Assembly (NCBI RefSeq): GCF_021155765.1
Contig: NC_060107.1
Coordinates: 131,501 to 195,500, forward strand
DNA: 64,000 nt
Direction of reading: 5' to 3'
Source of the DNA: Diprion similis
Taxonomy: Eukaryota; Arthropoda; Insecta; Hymenoptera; Diprionidae
Made by a program: the position numbers and the translations under genes. The notes beneath the pieces were generated by a model, which was not told where the DNA came from, did no database searches, and worked only from the letters and a program-made list of their open reading frames with translations. Shown piece by piece: positions 49,730 to 63,490 of the stretch; position 1 is the first letter of the stretch; the number at the start of each line of letters is the position of its first letter.

Positions 49730-51529
49730 ATGTTACGTCTTTGGATCATCGCAGCCTGTGCGGCTACAGCCGTATTCGCCGAAGTAGACAGATTCGACAA
49801 TTACAAGGTGTTCGCTGTAACTCCCAACACCACAGCTCATTTGGATTTACTTAGGGAACTCGGTGAAACTGAAAACGGCGTAAGTCACTCCTTTACTACC
49901 TTTACCCACTGAAATATCTTGAAAGATTGACTCGCATCGAAAGAAGAAACACGAGCAGGGCAAAACCTATATGTACGCATCATTATCAAATTAACATGTG
50001 TAACAATGTTATTTCTTTGACGCGCAGTTTGATCTATGGAACAATCCAGCTCGTCTGAATGCACCGGTTCACATTATGGTGCCACCGCATCGGCTTTACG
50101 AATTCGAAGAATACATGGACGTAGTGGGCGCCCATTACACGACCTACATTGAAGACGTGCAGAAATTAATAGACGCTGAGAAAGGCCCGTTGCAGTTACG
50201 GGACGGCAGTTTCGGGTGGACGAGCTATTATACTTTGAATGAAATCTACGAATGGCTGGAATCCTTGGCCGTCAAATATCCGGAAAACGTCGAAGTGGTG
50301 GTGGCTGGCTCGACCTACGAGGGTCGTGAAATAAAGGGCATCAAAATATCATTTGGGTCCGACAATCCTGGGATCTTCATCGAAGGTGGAATCCACGCTC
50401 GTGAATGGATTTCACCAGCAACCGTGACGTATATCATCAACGAACTTTTGACTAGCACAGATCCCGACGTCAGAGAATTGGCTGATCGCCATGACTGGTA
50501 CATTTTTCCCGTTTTCAATCCAGACGGTTACGTGCACACACATGACAGTGTAAGCCTGATTCTTTTTCATAATAGGCTAAAAAAACAGCAAGATATTGAC
50601 GAATGCCTCGATCAAATCCTTGGACTAATAATACTTTACTTTTAATACGACAGAGCCGTTTGTGGCGCAAGACGCGATCCCGAGTGAGCGCCTTATGCCG
50701 TGGAGCTGATCCGAATAGAAATTGGGGATTCCAGTGGAACAGTAAGGAATTTTCAATTGAAACTAGTAACAGAAATCGTGAACTAGAGACAAACGAACAA
50801 AGGCTTCACGATATGTCCTGAAATTTTCAGCCGGTGGCGCGAGCAGCCTGCCCTGCGTGGACACGTACGCTGGTTCAGCACCTTTTTCTGAAATTGAAAC
50901 CAAATCCGCATCCGAGTACATAGACTCTATTAGCGATAAATTCTACGCGTACATATCGTTTCACAGTTACACCCAGTTGTTACTCATACCATACGGACAC
51001 TCCACGGAGCATTTAGACAACTACGACGAATTGGCAAGTATACCTACACGTACACCATGTTTATCAATGTGACAATGTTGAACAAGGGGAGACATGTAAT
51101 TTGGGTATTTATCTGTTTCGTGCAGTTGGAGATTGGACTCATTGCTGCGGATGCTCTCCAACAGAGATACGGAACAACGTACACGGTCGGAAATATTGCC
51201 GAAACTATTTGTAAGTACGAAAATCAGTTTAAATGTGGAATTTCCAAAAATTTGCATGTACTGGAAATTTGCAAACAGTCGTTCCACGGAAAATTTGAAA
51301 GTAAATTTTGACGATCAACTCGATCCAAACAGATGTTGCCACTGGAGCATCCGTAGACTGGGTTAAGGCCACGTACAATACGCCCATCACCTACATTTAC
51401 GAATTGAGGGATCTTGGCCAATGGGGATTCCTTTTACCCGCCTCGCAAATTATACCCACTGGGGAAGAAACTCTGGACTCACTCGTGGCGATGTTCAAGG
51501 CTGCCAAGGCACGTGGACACGGTGTATAA
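49730..51529 (+). CDS. Secreted zinc carboxypeptidase A-like (M14A), with propeptide
   Basis: Six exons join in phase: 49730-49879, 50028-50549, 50654-50741, 50831-51033, 51126-51210, 51333-51529, giving 414 residues. Residues 1-17 ([17 protein letters not shown]) are a signal peptide. An activation propeptide runs to about 105, followed by the peptidase domain. Zinc ligands are H173 and E176 (GGIHAREW) and H298 (SFHSYTQ). Substrate-carboxylate binding residues are N245/R246 (DPNRNWGF) and Y350 (IYVATGAS), and the catalytic glutamate is E373 ([11 protein letters not shown]). The position equivalent to bovine residue 255 is valine (V357), which favours carboxypeptidase A specificity for hydrophobic C-terminal residues. 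It is likely a gut digestive zymogen. All catalytic residues are intact. The fourth intron (after 51033) starts GCAAGT, a GC donor, while the others are GT-AG. Confidence 0.95.
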
Positions 51530-53695
51530 ATTTGATGGAAGAAAGTTAGCAGGTCACTACTGCCACTTTTGAAACGTTAACGTCTTGAACATACTTTAAT
51601 TTTGACTTCCCGATTGGAAGATGGGTTTTTTTTATATTCACCAAAAGCCAGAAATCCTGTAGTACTGAACTTTGTACTGGCATTGTTCGCTCTGTATCTC
51701 ACTACTCGAACATCATATTTATTGTAAATAAGCACTCGTGTGTGTGAGAATATTTGCAAATTAAATGGCACTTGTGATTTAAAATTTTACACCTGTTTTG
51801 TTATTACACGTAGAAGGAATGACCCGAAACCAAGCAGTTCCGTGAACCAATGTCGTTCTGAGAGACAAATGTAAATCGCTTATTTTTGATTAATCCGTTG
51901 ACCAACAAATAAATGATAGATGAAGAGGTTGGTTGGCCAAGAATAGAAATTGTCGAACAATTTTACTATCGAATACGTGTACATATTGCATTCATTAAAT
52001 TGTTATATTCGTAAGCTACGAGAATCTCTTTATAAATACGAACACAGAAAATATTGGAATTATCAACGGACGCTTAGATGTCGATGTTTCATTCTAGATT
52101 GCTTCAAAATTGTTAGAAACCTAGCAGATTCAGTCAATTTCAATTATGCATTTTATCCGAAAGGCCATTTTCTGAAATCCCCCTAAAAAACTTCTTGTGT
52201 CGTGTTGGAATAGTTGAATGCTCAACGTCACAACATTGCACCGACATTAATGGTGATTAATAAATAGCGATAATTAATAGACTACTGAAAGACAGAAAAT
52301 CTGTTTCAGTAACTTTGTATAAAATATTCTTCTGAATAGAATGACTCGTTGTAGAGTGAAATCGACTAAATTTACTAGACTTGAATAATTTTACAGTGAT
52401 TTGAAATGAAATCTCGATATTTAATTGTAAGTTTTCGTTCACTGTTCCGGTATTTTTGAATATTTCAAGAGATCTTCCTTGGTTTCAAATACGATAATTC
52501 GATAAGTATTCGGTGTATGTAGGTACGACTATGCGTTGAGGGATGAATTTAAAGTCAGTTACATCTGGGCAAATTTTTGTCACGAGAATTTTGCGCGTAA
52601 GTGGGCCTGCGTGGGTCGTTTCGGGCTATAAGAAGACGCGTTACCGATCCGGTAGCTTCTTTATCGATGGGAACCGTTTAAAATGCCGTTTCATATCCCA
52701 TAAGTAACACAAAACCCCGTCAGGGTAACCGTCTACAACAGTCTTCAGTCCACGCCGATCTGAAACAGAAAAATCCGTCTACAATAGAGAATGCGCCCAG
52801 TGGCAACGACGGGATGCAATCACTCGTGATTAAAAATCACCTTACTATCACACTTACTATCATAAGATCTTTTTTCGAACACTTGAATTGCTTTGCTATG
52901 GAAACACAGAAAATATATTCCTCGGTATCAGAATTGGCACTTGTAATTTTCGGCCACAGAGAACAAGACGAATAAATTCACCGAGACTGTCAATTTTCCG
53001 AAGACAATCTCATCGCTGGATCGTCATTTTTTCTACTTTTGTTTGCAAACAGTCAAGCCAGTCAGTCATCTGTCTTTTGTAGCGCGTCGCTAATACCACA
53101 GCTCCTCTAAAGAGTAATCTTATTACGCGAATAATTCATCACCGAAGAAGTCATCGAACTCCGAAAGATCCTTTATTCGTTCGACGCAATCGTATCCCAC
53201 TGTGGTTCACGTCCTCAAGACCGATTGAGTTACGCTAGAAGGCTTGCGGTGCTCTTTCATCAATTAGGTGCAACAACAGAAAGGTTTTCACGCTTTTCGG
53301 TTTGAGTCCCGACATTTTAGGTAACGTATGTCAATCGCTGCTATCTTCCTTCCTCCCTACAGATCGATTCGATTATCTGTTAATATCGAACATTCCCTTG
53401 AAAATACTGTCAAAAATTGAATCACTGTCAGTTTCACGCCGGTATGTACGTATACATTATACATTGTATGTAAATATACGTATAACATACTTGAGGAAGA
53501 TAGAATAAACTTCATCTAACCCGTGAGAGCATTTTGGCTAATTGTAAGGATATATATACTATGTCATCGTAATCCAATTATATAACCGCGAGCTTAATTT
53601 ATTACCAAAATTATCCTATTACAAGCGCAAGTAAATATGCGACAAGTTAATGGCATCGACTTTTAAAATAGGTAACAGTATTACAGAGATAAATA
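51530..53695. other. Intergenic region after the carboxypeptidase
   Basis: AT-rich, with the carboxypeptidase 3' UTR at its start. The short ORFs have no recognised product or splice context. I see nothing else. Confidence 0.5.
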
Positions 53696-53697
53696 TA

Positions 53698-54031
53698 CAG
53701 AGTGAATTCGTAACGACTGCACGGTCCGTAGTCTGCTAAAATTTAATGCACACGCGCTACAATACAAGAGCGCGACTGTTTGTCAGGACGAACAACCGTC
53801 ATGAGCGACGGCTCACCGCGATCCATGTAACCTCAAAAATTTTAACTGTGCGAACTGTGAGTAATTGTCACCGGCAACTGTCAAAACTTCGAGGCTACGC
53901 AAATAGCGGCAAACTGTCATTTAAATTTATGACGATTGATCGTCCTGGCAAACAGCCGCTCTCCGATTGTAGCGCGTGCGCATTAAATTTCAGCAGACGA
54001 CGGAATGTACTTTCGTTAGGAATTCACTCTG
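53698..54031. mobile_element. Fold-back MITE with TA target-site duplication
   Basis: Begins CAGAGTGAATTCGTAACG and ends with the inverted CGTTAGGAATTCACTCTG. TA flanks both ends (53,696-53,697 and 54,032-54,033). The inverted match continues inward: CTGCTAAAATTTAATGCACA answers TGCGCATTAAATTTCAGCAG, CGCGCTACAAT answers ATTGTAGCGCG, and TTTGTCAGGACGAACAACCG answers a GATTGATCGTCCTGGCAAAC stretch. The element can thus fold over nearly its whole 334 bp. The TA duplication points to Tc1/mariner-type mobilisation. It has no coding capacity and lies 467 bp upstream of the next gene's ATG. Confidence 0.85.
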
Positions 54032-54033
54032 TA

Positions 54034-54497
54034 TGTTAGCGAAATGAAAGCTACGGTACATATTGTATGTACGAATGCATTGAGCGCTTTGTCAAGATCG
54101 TTTAATTTTGACGGTTAAAAAAATGCTTGTAACAGCAAGAGTCCTGAAATTTTGTAAAAACGTTTTTTTCCATTTTTTACTTTGATGTGTATGTAATCAT
54201 ATTGACCTGTAAGGCCTTGATCAAACGGTTCAAGCGACATTTCTGAATGTCGCGACGAAAGAAATCCCAGTGTGTTCTTACGGTTCGATGCAGAGTCATT
54301 TTTATGCAAATTGATCTATTATTATGCTATCGTTTTTTGCCAACTTCATTCATATAATGGTAGCCTGATTTTACTGCGCGGTAAAAGAACGCGAACAAAT
54401 CGAGGTTCCAAGGTACATTAGACGATGAAAATTGCATGTTATTTCAGGGCTGATAATTGGAAGTTAAACAGTTTTCAAGAATCAAACAGTTTTGAAA
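54034..54497 (+). other. Upstream region of the Myb/SANT-like gene
   Basis: About 460 bp between the MITE and the ATG. No TATA box is clear. Promoter and 5' UTR are presumed here. Confidence 0.35.
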
Positions 54498-57400
54498 ATG
54501 CCACCGTCGAACGCGATGGAAAATGATAAAAAAAGATTGCGAAATCAATTCACCAAAGACGAGCGAACACGACTTTTGGCCATCATGGGGGAATACGGAC
54601 CTCTGCTTGACGATAAAAATATATCAATCCTCAGCCGTAAAGAGATTTGGGAAATCATTGAGAACAAGTTTAATGAGAATGGCCATTCTGGTCGTACTTC
54701 GGCACAGCTCAAGAAGTATTGGCAGAATTACAAATACCACAGCAAACGTGCCAAGATTACCCATAAGGTAATCCACATCATCTGTACATGTAGCTCCAAA
54801 TGTATAATAACGTTTGCTTACAGATTGTTAGACACTTGGGTCTTAGATTTTTATCATTCTCAGAATATGCTGACGAGTTTTGTTTCTTGCAAACGCTAGG
54901 AAACCCCAAAGACTATGAGTCCGACGACGCGGAAAATGGTTAAAATGTTAGCCAAGGTGAACCCTGAAGAGTGGGCGCAATACGACGTTAAAGTTAACGT
55001 GGCATCTAAAAAACAACCAGCAGAATCACCAAAGCCATCTCCTTCGTTGGCAACCTACTCTTCGCCGCTGTTTTGTAGCGGCTTAAACACTGCGGTATCC
55101 GAACGGCGGGAAGAAGACTATTCACCGATTATCAGAAAACTTAATGTTCCACCTCAGAGACATTTCAAGTCGTTCGCCGCTGAGCGTGAGAACGATTGCA
55201 TTTTCACGTCCATACACCCGACGCCTTGCATATTATATCACGTTTATAATTTTGTCTGAAATTGTTGCAGCATTTTCGTCCGCACATGAACCAACGATAA
55301 TATCAAGATGCGAAGGTGTTTGCGTTAAGGATAAAAATAAAATTTCTGAAAGCGATTTGAGAGTTTCGACGACAGACGGTCAGGACCAGGGTAGCAGTGT
55401 TACGGTCTCGGTAATATGTCCAGAAGTTCCATCGCAAATTCGATCCATTTTCAGGAAAAGAAACATGCCTCTGGAGAAAGATGGCTCGAATTTCGGATCG
55501 AGTTACGCCAATGAAAAGGAGCGCGTTACAGAGGGGAGAAATTCACCCGACGGCTTCCGTCATGTCGGTAGGCCGATACGACAGACTAATGGCAACGATT
55601 CCCTTGTTGTTAACGACGCACATCGACACGGTATCATTGGAATGTTTGAAGCAAGTAAACCTGAACGCCTGGCGTTGAACAGGTTGAATTTTTTCGAGAG
55701 GAGGTGCGGAGGATACGATCAGCCGCCGGCAGTGGGTGAACCGTTAGATCAATACGCGGCGATATCTCGTCAAATAGCGAGTGAAAAGCAAATGCTCATA
55801 AATACAATAGAGGCGACAACGAACATGGAGAATAAATATGATTTCGTTAGAAATTTGCAGACCGATTGTGAAATCGTTGACGAAACACCAACCGCCATGG
55901 GTGATCTATCAAGGGATTGTCATTCAATGGATAAATTTTGTACGCCTTCGGCGATAAATGAGGGAAATGATACGAGAATTGTAGGAATGGCTGCAAGTGC
56001 TGATACCGTATCGTCTAGAAGTAGTGTGAAAAAATCACCAGCCAGACAAGTTGTTAGAAACCTTAACAACGACACGGAAGACATTGATTACTCGGAGTTG
56101 AACGAACTACTGCAACAACTTGCCAACGTTCGGAGCTTCAAGCGTACGGAGATTCTCGACGATATTAGGAAGTTGACAGAGTCGTTCGGATTAGATGGGA
56201 GTGTTCATTCGGGAGTAGATACACGTGAGAGTTCAATCCCGTTTATTAGTGAAAAAAGCGAACCGGACGACATGAAAAATACGGCCAATTGTAAGGATTT
56301 AGGGACGCGGGATTTCTTACGATTGAAACTATATCTGAGGTTACTTCGAAGTGTTGGTCAACCTGGAAGTAGGTGGTACCTCGATATGCTGCAAACGATT
56401 CAGCCTCTTCTTTCTACTGCAAATGGTTCAATTGACAAGCGCAACACGGGCAAGGACGAAAGCAACGATAGCGATCAGACAAGAGGCGAACAGGGAAGAA
56501 CAGTGGACGACTATAGAAGGAACGCTGCAAACAGAGTAGACAATTTGAGAGTGAGGAGGGTATCGTCCATGACGCTCGCAGCTGTAGATGATGAAGTTCA
56601 ACGTGAGATTAAAGTGGAATCATCCGAGGAGGAACAAGAAACACCGCCCGTGACTTCTGGTTTGTTTAACGGTAGCCATAAAAGTATTTCCTTTCAAATT
56701 ATAGGTATAAAACGGATTAGCTGCGAATTGAATATTGCACGTAGGACATTTTGGTAATTTGACCTATTTCTTTGACTTCAAGCCAACAACACCGAGGAGA
56801 GTCGAGTGGTAAATTCCATCAGTTTTTTGGTAAAAGCAAAGCTGCAGTGTGCGAAATTGGAATTGGATCATCAGCTCAAACTACAAGAGTTAGAGGTATA
56901 ATTAATTTATCATCTCCAAGGGGGCGTTATTTTTGCAAAACAAAAATATTTGTCGTTATGAAACATATCATATTTGGGAAAAAGATGGAGGAGAAGACGT
57001 TGAAGGTGAAAATAGCCGAGATGACGGTTCACGAAACTAAACTACGAATCCAAGCTCTGATCGAGGAAAGGCTCCGTGGCAGAGAACTTGACGAATTACG
57101 CCTAGCCCAGATGAATGCCGAAAAAGTGAGTATGTTGTATGAAAACGGATATATACGAGAATGGTCGCGTGAAAAAACCACTTAAATATTTCTGAAATCT
57201 CTTCAGATTTGTAATTCTGCTGAAAACTCATAGTTATCCATATTTTACATGCCGGTATGGGTGTGCAGTTACATAAAAAGTACCCCAGAAATGTCCAGAA
57301 TATTCTTTCTATTCTTAATTGCGTCTTGTCCCGGGGCATTCATAAGTTATCGTCGAACGAAAGCTTAACTATCTAAACTGCTCAGTGTATGATCAATTGT

Positions 57401-57971
57401 AATTCAGGCAACAATACAAGTCAATGGTCAGGTCACACCCCGACGTTGTGATGAATTAGCCATAGCCATGGAATAGCGGTGATAAAGCGTTGTTCGTCAC
57501 AAGATGAAATCTTCTACTTTTCGATCTCTGTGCGATTTTATAAGCTGTAGGTACTCTACCGTTCGAAATGATTGGAGCAGCTGATATTGCGATCTGTTCG
57601 TTTAGAATCAACCGCGATAGTCGGATGGGTGAGTTTACTTACTTTTGCAAGTGACTCGCCGAATCGTAGATGGAAAATGATAAGAGAAACGCAACTGGGA
57701 TGTACCAGGACGTCCAGCCTATCCAACGACAACGTCAACAGCTGGTTCTAGAATCTCCATATTATTCAGAAGTTAAGAGCACGTTTGTATGTTAATCCAT
57801 TTTCAGACTCGGTCAGAGGTAGAACACGTAGCCCGACTCGCCGCCTTGGGCGCCACTGGCTCAAAGGACCCGGCTTCTAACGAGAGCGACGCAGGGGATT
57901 GCAAGTGCTGCAGACATCTTTATAAAAGTAACTGCAACGGCGTCAGGTACAAGCAGCATCAGCATCAGTAG
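54498..57971 (+). CDS. Myb/SANT-like DNA-binding domain protein with C-terminal coiled coil
   Basis: Six exons join in phase: 54498-54767, 54900-55185, 55271-56704, 56783-56895, 56985-57125, 57807-57971, giving 802 residues. Residues 10-85 form a Myb/SANT-like (zeste/MADF-related) trihelix: FTKDERTRLLAIMGEYGPLL, IWEIIENKFNENG, then SAQLKKYWQNYKYHSKR. The centre (exon 3) is long, polar and probably disordered, with acidic patches (IKVESSEEEQE). Exons 4-5 encode a heptad-like coiled coil (AKLQCAKLELDHQLKLQELE, then MEEKTLKVKIAEMTVHETKL). The tail is cysteine-bearing (DCKCCRHLYKSNC). This is the plan of insect regulatory proteins that bind DNA through the N-terminus and self-associate through the C-terminus. 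It is likely a nuclear transcription regulator, but the exact gene was not recognised. The acceptor at 56,985 is weak, and the fifth intron (57126-57806) is the longest. Confidence 0.82.
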
Positions 57972-58926
57972 AAGGGAATGTCTCGATTGCAAGACAGCAG
58001 CGGAGATAAAAGTATGCATCTTCCTGACTCCGAGTGACTTGGAAGACTCGCGAGCGTTTTCTGTGTCATATTATGACACTGCAGTAACGGATTATTCGCT
58101 CTACATCTCCGACGAATGCGTTTCGATAAAACCAAATGAAATTTAACACTCAATTATGCTTACCTGCAGAGAATCATATTTAAACCTTCGGTTCATTTGG
58201 GAGTAATTAATATGCCAGTTTTATGTAGGTATCCATACATTTCTGTCCGACGATGACAATATTTTTCCATCAATGTTTGAAATGGATAGTCATTTTCCAC
58301 ATGTGTTGCACTTACTATTGTTCATTATAATAAGGGATATACGTAGACGAATCTGAGCGCTTACCTTTACGGCGGGATGGATGGTTAATTGTGCCGGCCG
58401 TGTAGCCTCGTGAGGTTGAAAAAGGTTTAAACAGCTTGACGCGTTTGAGAAAGGTTCTTTTTCATTTATTTAATGTTCAATTGGGCATATAATCTCGATA
58501 TCGTATCGTTTACAAAACAGATTACCGATCATACAAAATAACAATATATTATGCGCTTATTAATTTCTTTGAGAACGGACAACGTCAACATAGGTATACG
58601 TTATAAGGCGTAACATTCAACAGATCAGCTTTTATTACGATACAAACTATAATAATCATTATTATTAATTCTAGCAAGACACGGCAAAATTTTTTCTCTT
58701 CTTTCTTTTCGTCTTTTAGTTTCCGTTTTATTATTCTTTTTATATTATATTTTCAAATTATATTATTATTATTTAATTTACTTCATGATTTCTTATTGCG
58801 TTTCACTCATTCCTCTTGTAACATTGATTGTTAATAATTATCACAGAAAGTTTATGAAACAAAACGTTGTTAATAAAATGACGAGGATGACGATGAGAGA
58901 CAAATTAATGATAAACTTAGGATTAA

Positions 58927-59005
58927 TAATAATAATAATAATAGTAGTAGTGATAACAATTATAATAAAAATAACAACAACTACAACAACAACGACAACG
59001 ACGAT
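58927..59005. repeat. AT-rich trinucleotide microsatellite
   Basis: Runs of AAT, AGT, ATA and ACA units. The ORF across it is low complexity. Confidence 0.9.
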
Positions 59006-61140
59006 CTTTCAATGAAGATAAAAATACGCAGTATAATTTAAAATATTTAACGCCGGATCGATAATTATTATATCTAACCGTCATGTATGCATAGTATCAA
59101 TGTCTGAATTTGCTCCACCTATGTCGCAAGCAGGTATAAGATATAAATACATACGTACAGGAATCATACCTGAAATTGAGAATGTCAAGGAGTCCTTGTT
59201 TGCTCTGATCCTGTTTTGAACTGTAGCCTCCATGTGTGCTGGGGGAACTCAATTACACTTGCGATTGTTGCTAGTATTGCTCTCAAATACATACGATTAT
59301 GCTTATATTTTTGGCGTAACTGCGAATCTTACTCATCCCATTTTTAGCTATTAATGAATTAACCTAGCCAACTGAAAGCCTCTTTAAGTAATAAGTATTT
59401 TAGTCGCTTAACCATCGCCGTTGAGTCTCGCCAAAGCCACTTTGCGGTTTGCGGCCTGGCAATTAAATTCGCGTGGAGTCTGGGGTGTAAAAAAGTTTTC
59501 TCAATAAGTTACACTTCGTACAATGAACAATTTCGATGACAGGTAAATGCATCCGAAACGCGACCGAGTTGTAGATATTTTGATTGCAAGCCGTTCCAGA
59601 GTTTTCGAATACATAAATCATGTACCTTTTCGCGTTACACCGTATGCAGGGTCTTGTAAGCTACGTGAAAAAAAGTTTCCGATGCTAGGAATATGAAACA
59701 TATTTTATATTATTTTCCTTTAGTATGAGCATAAAGGCAGGTCGCAAGACAGTTTTGCAAGTCTGGAAAGAGGTACCCTGCATTAATGTATAACATTCAG
59801 CGGGTAAGGCTATATCAGTTTTGTTCAACATCTCACGCAAACGATTATTCTGTGATATTTTTACGACTCCGAACCCAATGGTACGGTAGGTGAAATTTGG
59901 CAGACCTTTAAGCTATAAATATCGAGTATTGGAAAAATGGAAAGCGATTTATCTCCGGGGTGATTTCATTTTCGGCGAGTAATTCATTGGAGAAACTCTC
60001 CTTTCCATTTACATCACGTAGCGAATCCAGAACTCGCCACGCCTGCATTGATTTCTTGTCGCGCCAACGAAGGCGGGAGAAGCAAGAGAAAAAATGACTC
60101 GAAAAATTCCAACAACACGTACTTTCGTGAGTAGCACGTGCTGGGCAGTGGGATGATCTTTCAGAACCACAAACGAGATTCCGAAAATACCTACACTGAT
60201 TGATCGACTGATCCCTGTGTGAGGTCCTCGTACATACGCGTTCAAAAAATGATGTCCGTCTCGATGATTATCGGGAACGGAATGTAATTCAGTCATCAAA
60301 CGCTAGTCAAATAACATTGCAAAAGTAGAGAATTATCAAATTTCTCCTTGAGAGCGTCACCAGCTCGCCCTTTAAAGCGGTATGGGGTGAAAGCGCCGGG
60401 GTTTCCATCGAGGGCTGAGAGAAGCGGGAAGTGAGGAGGGGGGTGGCGATAAAAACGTCGAGAAAAAAAGGGATCGTAAAATTCTTGATAGGAACTACGT
60501 AACATTTTATTTGCATTTGAAAGCACCCGAAGCTGTCACGCGGCTGTTCCTCGAATTTTTCTGAGGGAGCGCCGCCATTTCGCCGCTCCTGCGTATCCGA
60601 TACCATCGCTCACTCGCTCATATGTGATAAAATACATACCGAGGGACAGTACACGTGTCGTGGACACGAGGAAGGAGGTTGAAGAAAACTAAAAGGAGTA
60701 AAAGTAAGAAAAGAACAGAAAACGTAGAGTAAGCGAGATCGGAGCTATGTTGGGAAAGGTTTGCCCGAGCTTTCCTTTATCGAGATGCTCGTCAGAATCG
60801 TTTATTCATTCCTTTCCGTCCGGGAAACACAATGAATCGAGGGACGATCGAGGCATCAAAAGAAGCTGCTCTAAGATCATGACGTCGGAATTGTGTCTGA
60901 TTGTGAGGTGCATTTGCATATAGCCACGGTTGAAAAAGGGGCGACGGATTGACCAGAGCAGTCATTGCTGGCGGACAGGCGAAAATTTTGATCGTTATCG
61001 AACACGTGCTATCTATGCCATGGGTGTATTGTATTGCATTTTATACTTATTGTAAGTATAATATTTCATATCAGTTATATGTATATTAAATGTATACTAA
61101 TTATGTCCTCAAATATTTAATTCCTATATTATTGCGTCAT

Positions 61141-61520
61141 CGTTAATCGTTATCTATTATCATTATCACTATCATTATCATTATCATTATCGTTAACGTT
61201 ATCATTATCATCAATAATATAACACTGTGATCATCAAACATACGTATTTAAATACGTCTTATTACAATTAGGATTATTGTCACAGACGCGGTTTTTCGAC
61301 ATCGTTTACATTCTGTGGTGAGGTGCTGACGGTATCAACATATTTATTCTTATTATTGCTATTAAATACGGTCATTAAGAATTAATTTCATTTACAAAAC
61401 TATCATTGTTGTTGTTCTTGTTGCCGCCGTTATCATTATCATTATTTTTATCATTATCATCATTATTATTATTATTGTTATTATTATTATTGTTATTATT
61501 ATTATTATTATCATCATAGG
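61141..61520. repeat. (ATTATC)n / (ATT)n interrupted microsatellite
   Basis: Two clusters, about 61,155-61,215 and 61,430-61,515, of TTATCA and TTATTA units with partial decay. Confidence 0.9.
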
Positions 61521-63439
61521 TGTACAAGTATAGTATTTATAACTGTTTTCTACGTGTAATAGACATGAATTACATCCCCCTACCGCATGTAGCGCCCAGC
61601 GAAAATATAATGAAAGGGCGATGTTATATTTCCCGAAAATGACCCATGACTTACAGTCAGACCTCGTGTGAGTAGAAGCTGGAGACTAGGGGATCACCGA
61701 GGATTAACGAATCACTACTCCTTGGACGCCGCGGCTGCTGCTGCCCGAAACGTCAAAGTAATCATTGAGATTGCGGGTTGAGATCGATCCGTGACTGACA
61801 CTAATTAGACTATGATTAGAATCTCACAGTTGAAAAAACGCGTCGACTATTTGTGTGTCTCTGGGAGATTTCGGGGGCTTGCACGGATTTGGAGGCGGCA
61901 GTTTGGAGATATGTGTAAATTAATTTAGATTGAGCTATTCGAGAAAAGGCATGTCATATCATGTTCATTTCGAATGTACAGTATGGTGAACATATTGCAT
62001 ACAGAAGAAGTAAAAAAAAATCCATCAAAAATTTTGCAGCCAAACTCACGATCAATAAGTGTTCTATAAGCGAATTCCGTGCGTGTGCCAAACGTTAGAA
62101 GATGTAAAAGTGCTTCATGATAATCATAATGCAAAAGTCGATAGAATTGAATTAATTGCTACGAAAGTTCTTAACATTATATTATGCATAGAGGCATTTT
62201 TTTAATAATTATTCAATAAGTACTATTGAATTAAACTCCCTCTAATTTATTAACCGCGAAGAACCAGCCGGCCACACGATACCACAAGAATTAAGCAGCT
62301 ATAGATCTGTCTACGCGGTGTATTCGTTAGTTTTACAGAAAATAGTCGAAGTCGTGCCATTCCTCTCTGCCCGTTTCAACTTATCGTACTAACTCTTCAT
62401 AGGAGGTGTAAGCTATTATCATATCTAAAATGAATACGTACGTACCTACCTACGTATACGTAGGTAATACAATATTTACGTAAGGAGTAACAATTACGTC
62501 TGTCATCATTGTAAGTACAACACGCCTTTTAATTCACTCGCCGGTAATAAAGCCAAAGTTTTTGCCACAGAGAAAATATCGTGCGCCATTTCCAGGAGCA
62601 TATAGCGCTTTTATGGTAAAATACATGCAGCTTCAACAATGGCTTGATTAACCATAATTTTATAGATTGATCGACCGATGAGAATTGTCCAGAAAAATAT
62701 GGTGAATTTAAATAACTTCAAACACCTTCAGTCACCCTCGTTCCTATAGCGAAGTGTAGATTTTCAATTTTGACCACGTCGTAGTTTTAATACGGAAATA
62801 AATAATTGTAGTCTAGAATTATTTGGCAAGCCACTTTCGAAATTACCGTTGCGCATACAATCTGCACCTTGAATATAAAGCCTCAACGACGTGTTAGTAT
62901 TGCTCCATGTCCACTGGATCTGACCAACAATTCCTAGTTCAACCCAAAGAAGTCTATGGGATCTACTATTTCGTATCGAACGAACCTTCCAACTAATAAT
63001 CTACGCGCAACGTTAGTCTAACTAATATTCTACTTTCAGATAAATTTTACGTTCAATTATCTACTTGAATTACAATTTTTTTCCCACTCCTAATGTTAAC
63101 TAACGTCAAAAAGGTGGTGCAGCCAGAGGTTTGATCACAACGGTTAGTCCGAAACATTTTACACATACCTATTCAAAAGTGAAAACTTACTCACTACGTA
63201 CTACTAGACTTTTTATTCATTCGCTTTACTTTTACTCTGATTCATTTTATCGTGAAGTATGAAATCACATATCGTAACTTTTAGACATGCAACTATTCAA
63301 CAATTGTACCAATAGCATAAATGTAGACTTCGCAAATACTTAGTTAAGTTACAGTGCCAACTTTATTCTTGCGTGTGGCATTAGATTGTTTCTTATTGTT
63401 AGCTTATCAATTTTAATTCAATTATTGCTACCGAAATTG

Positions 63440-63490
63440 TTATTATTATTATCATTATTTTTATTATTATTATTGTTGTTGTTATATCAT
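63440..63490. repeat. (ATT)n microsatellite
   Basis: TTATTATTATC-type repeat, then TTGTTGTTG. Confidence 0.85.

Noticed and set aside
58785-59015. ORF with poly-I and poly-T runs
   Set aside because: AT-rich trinucleotide microsatellite.
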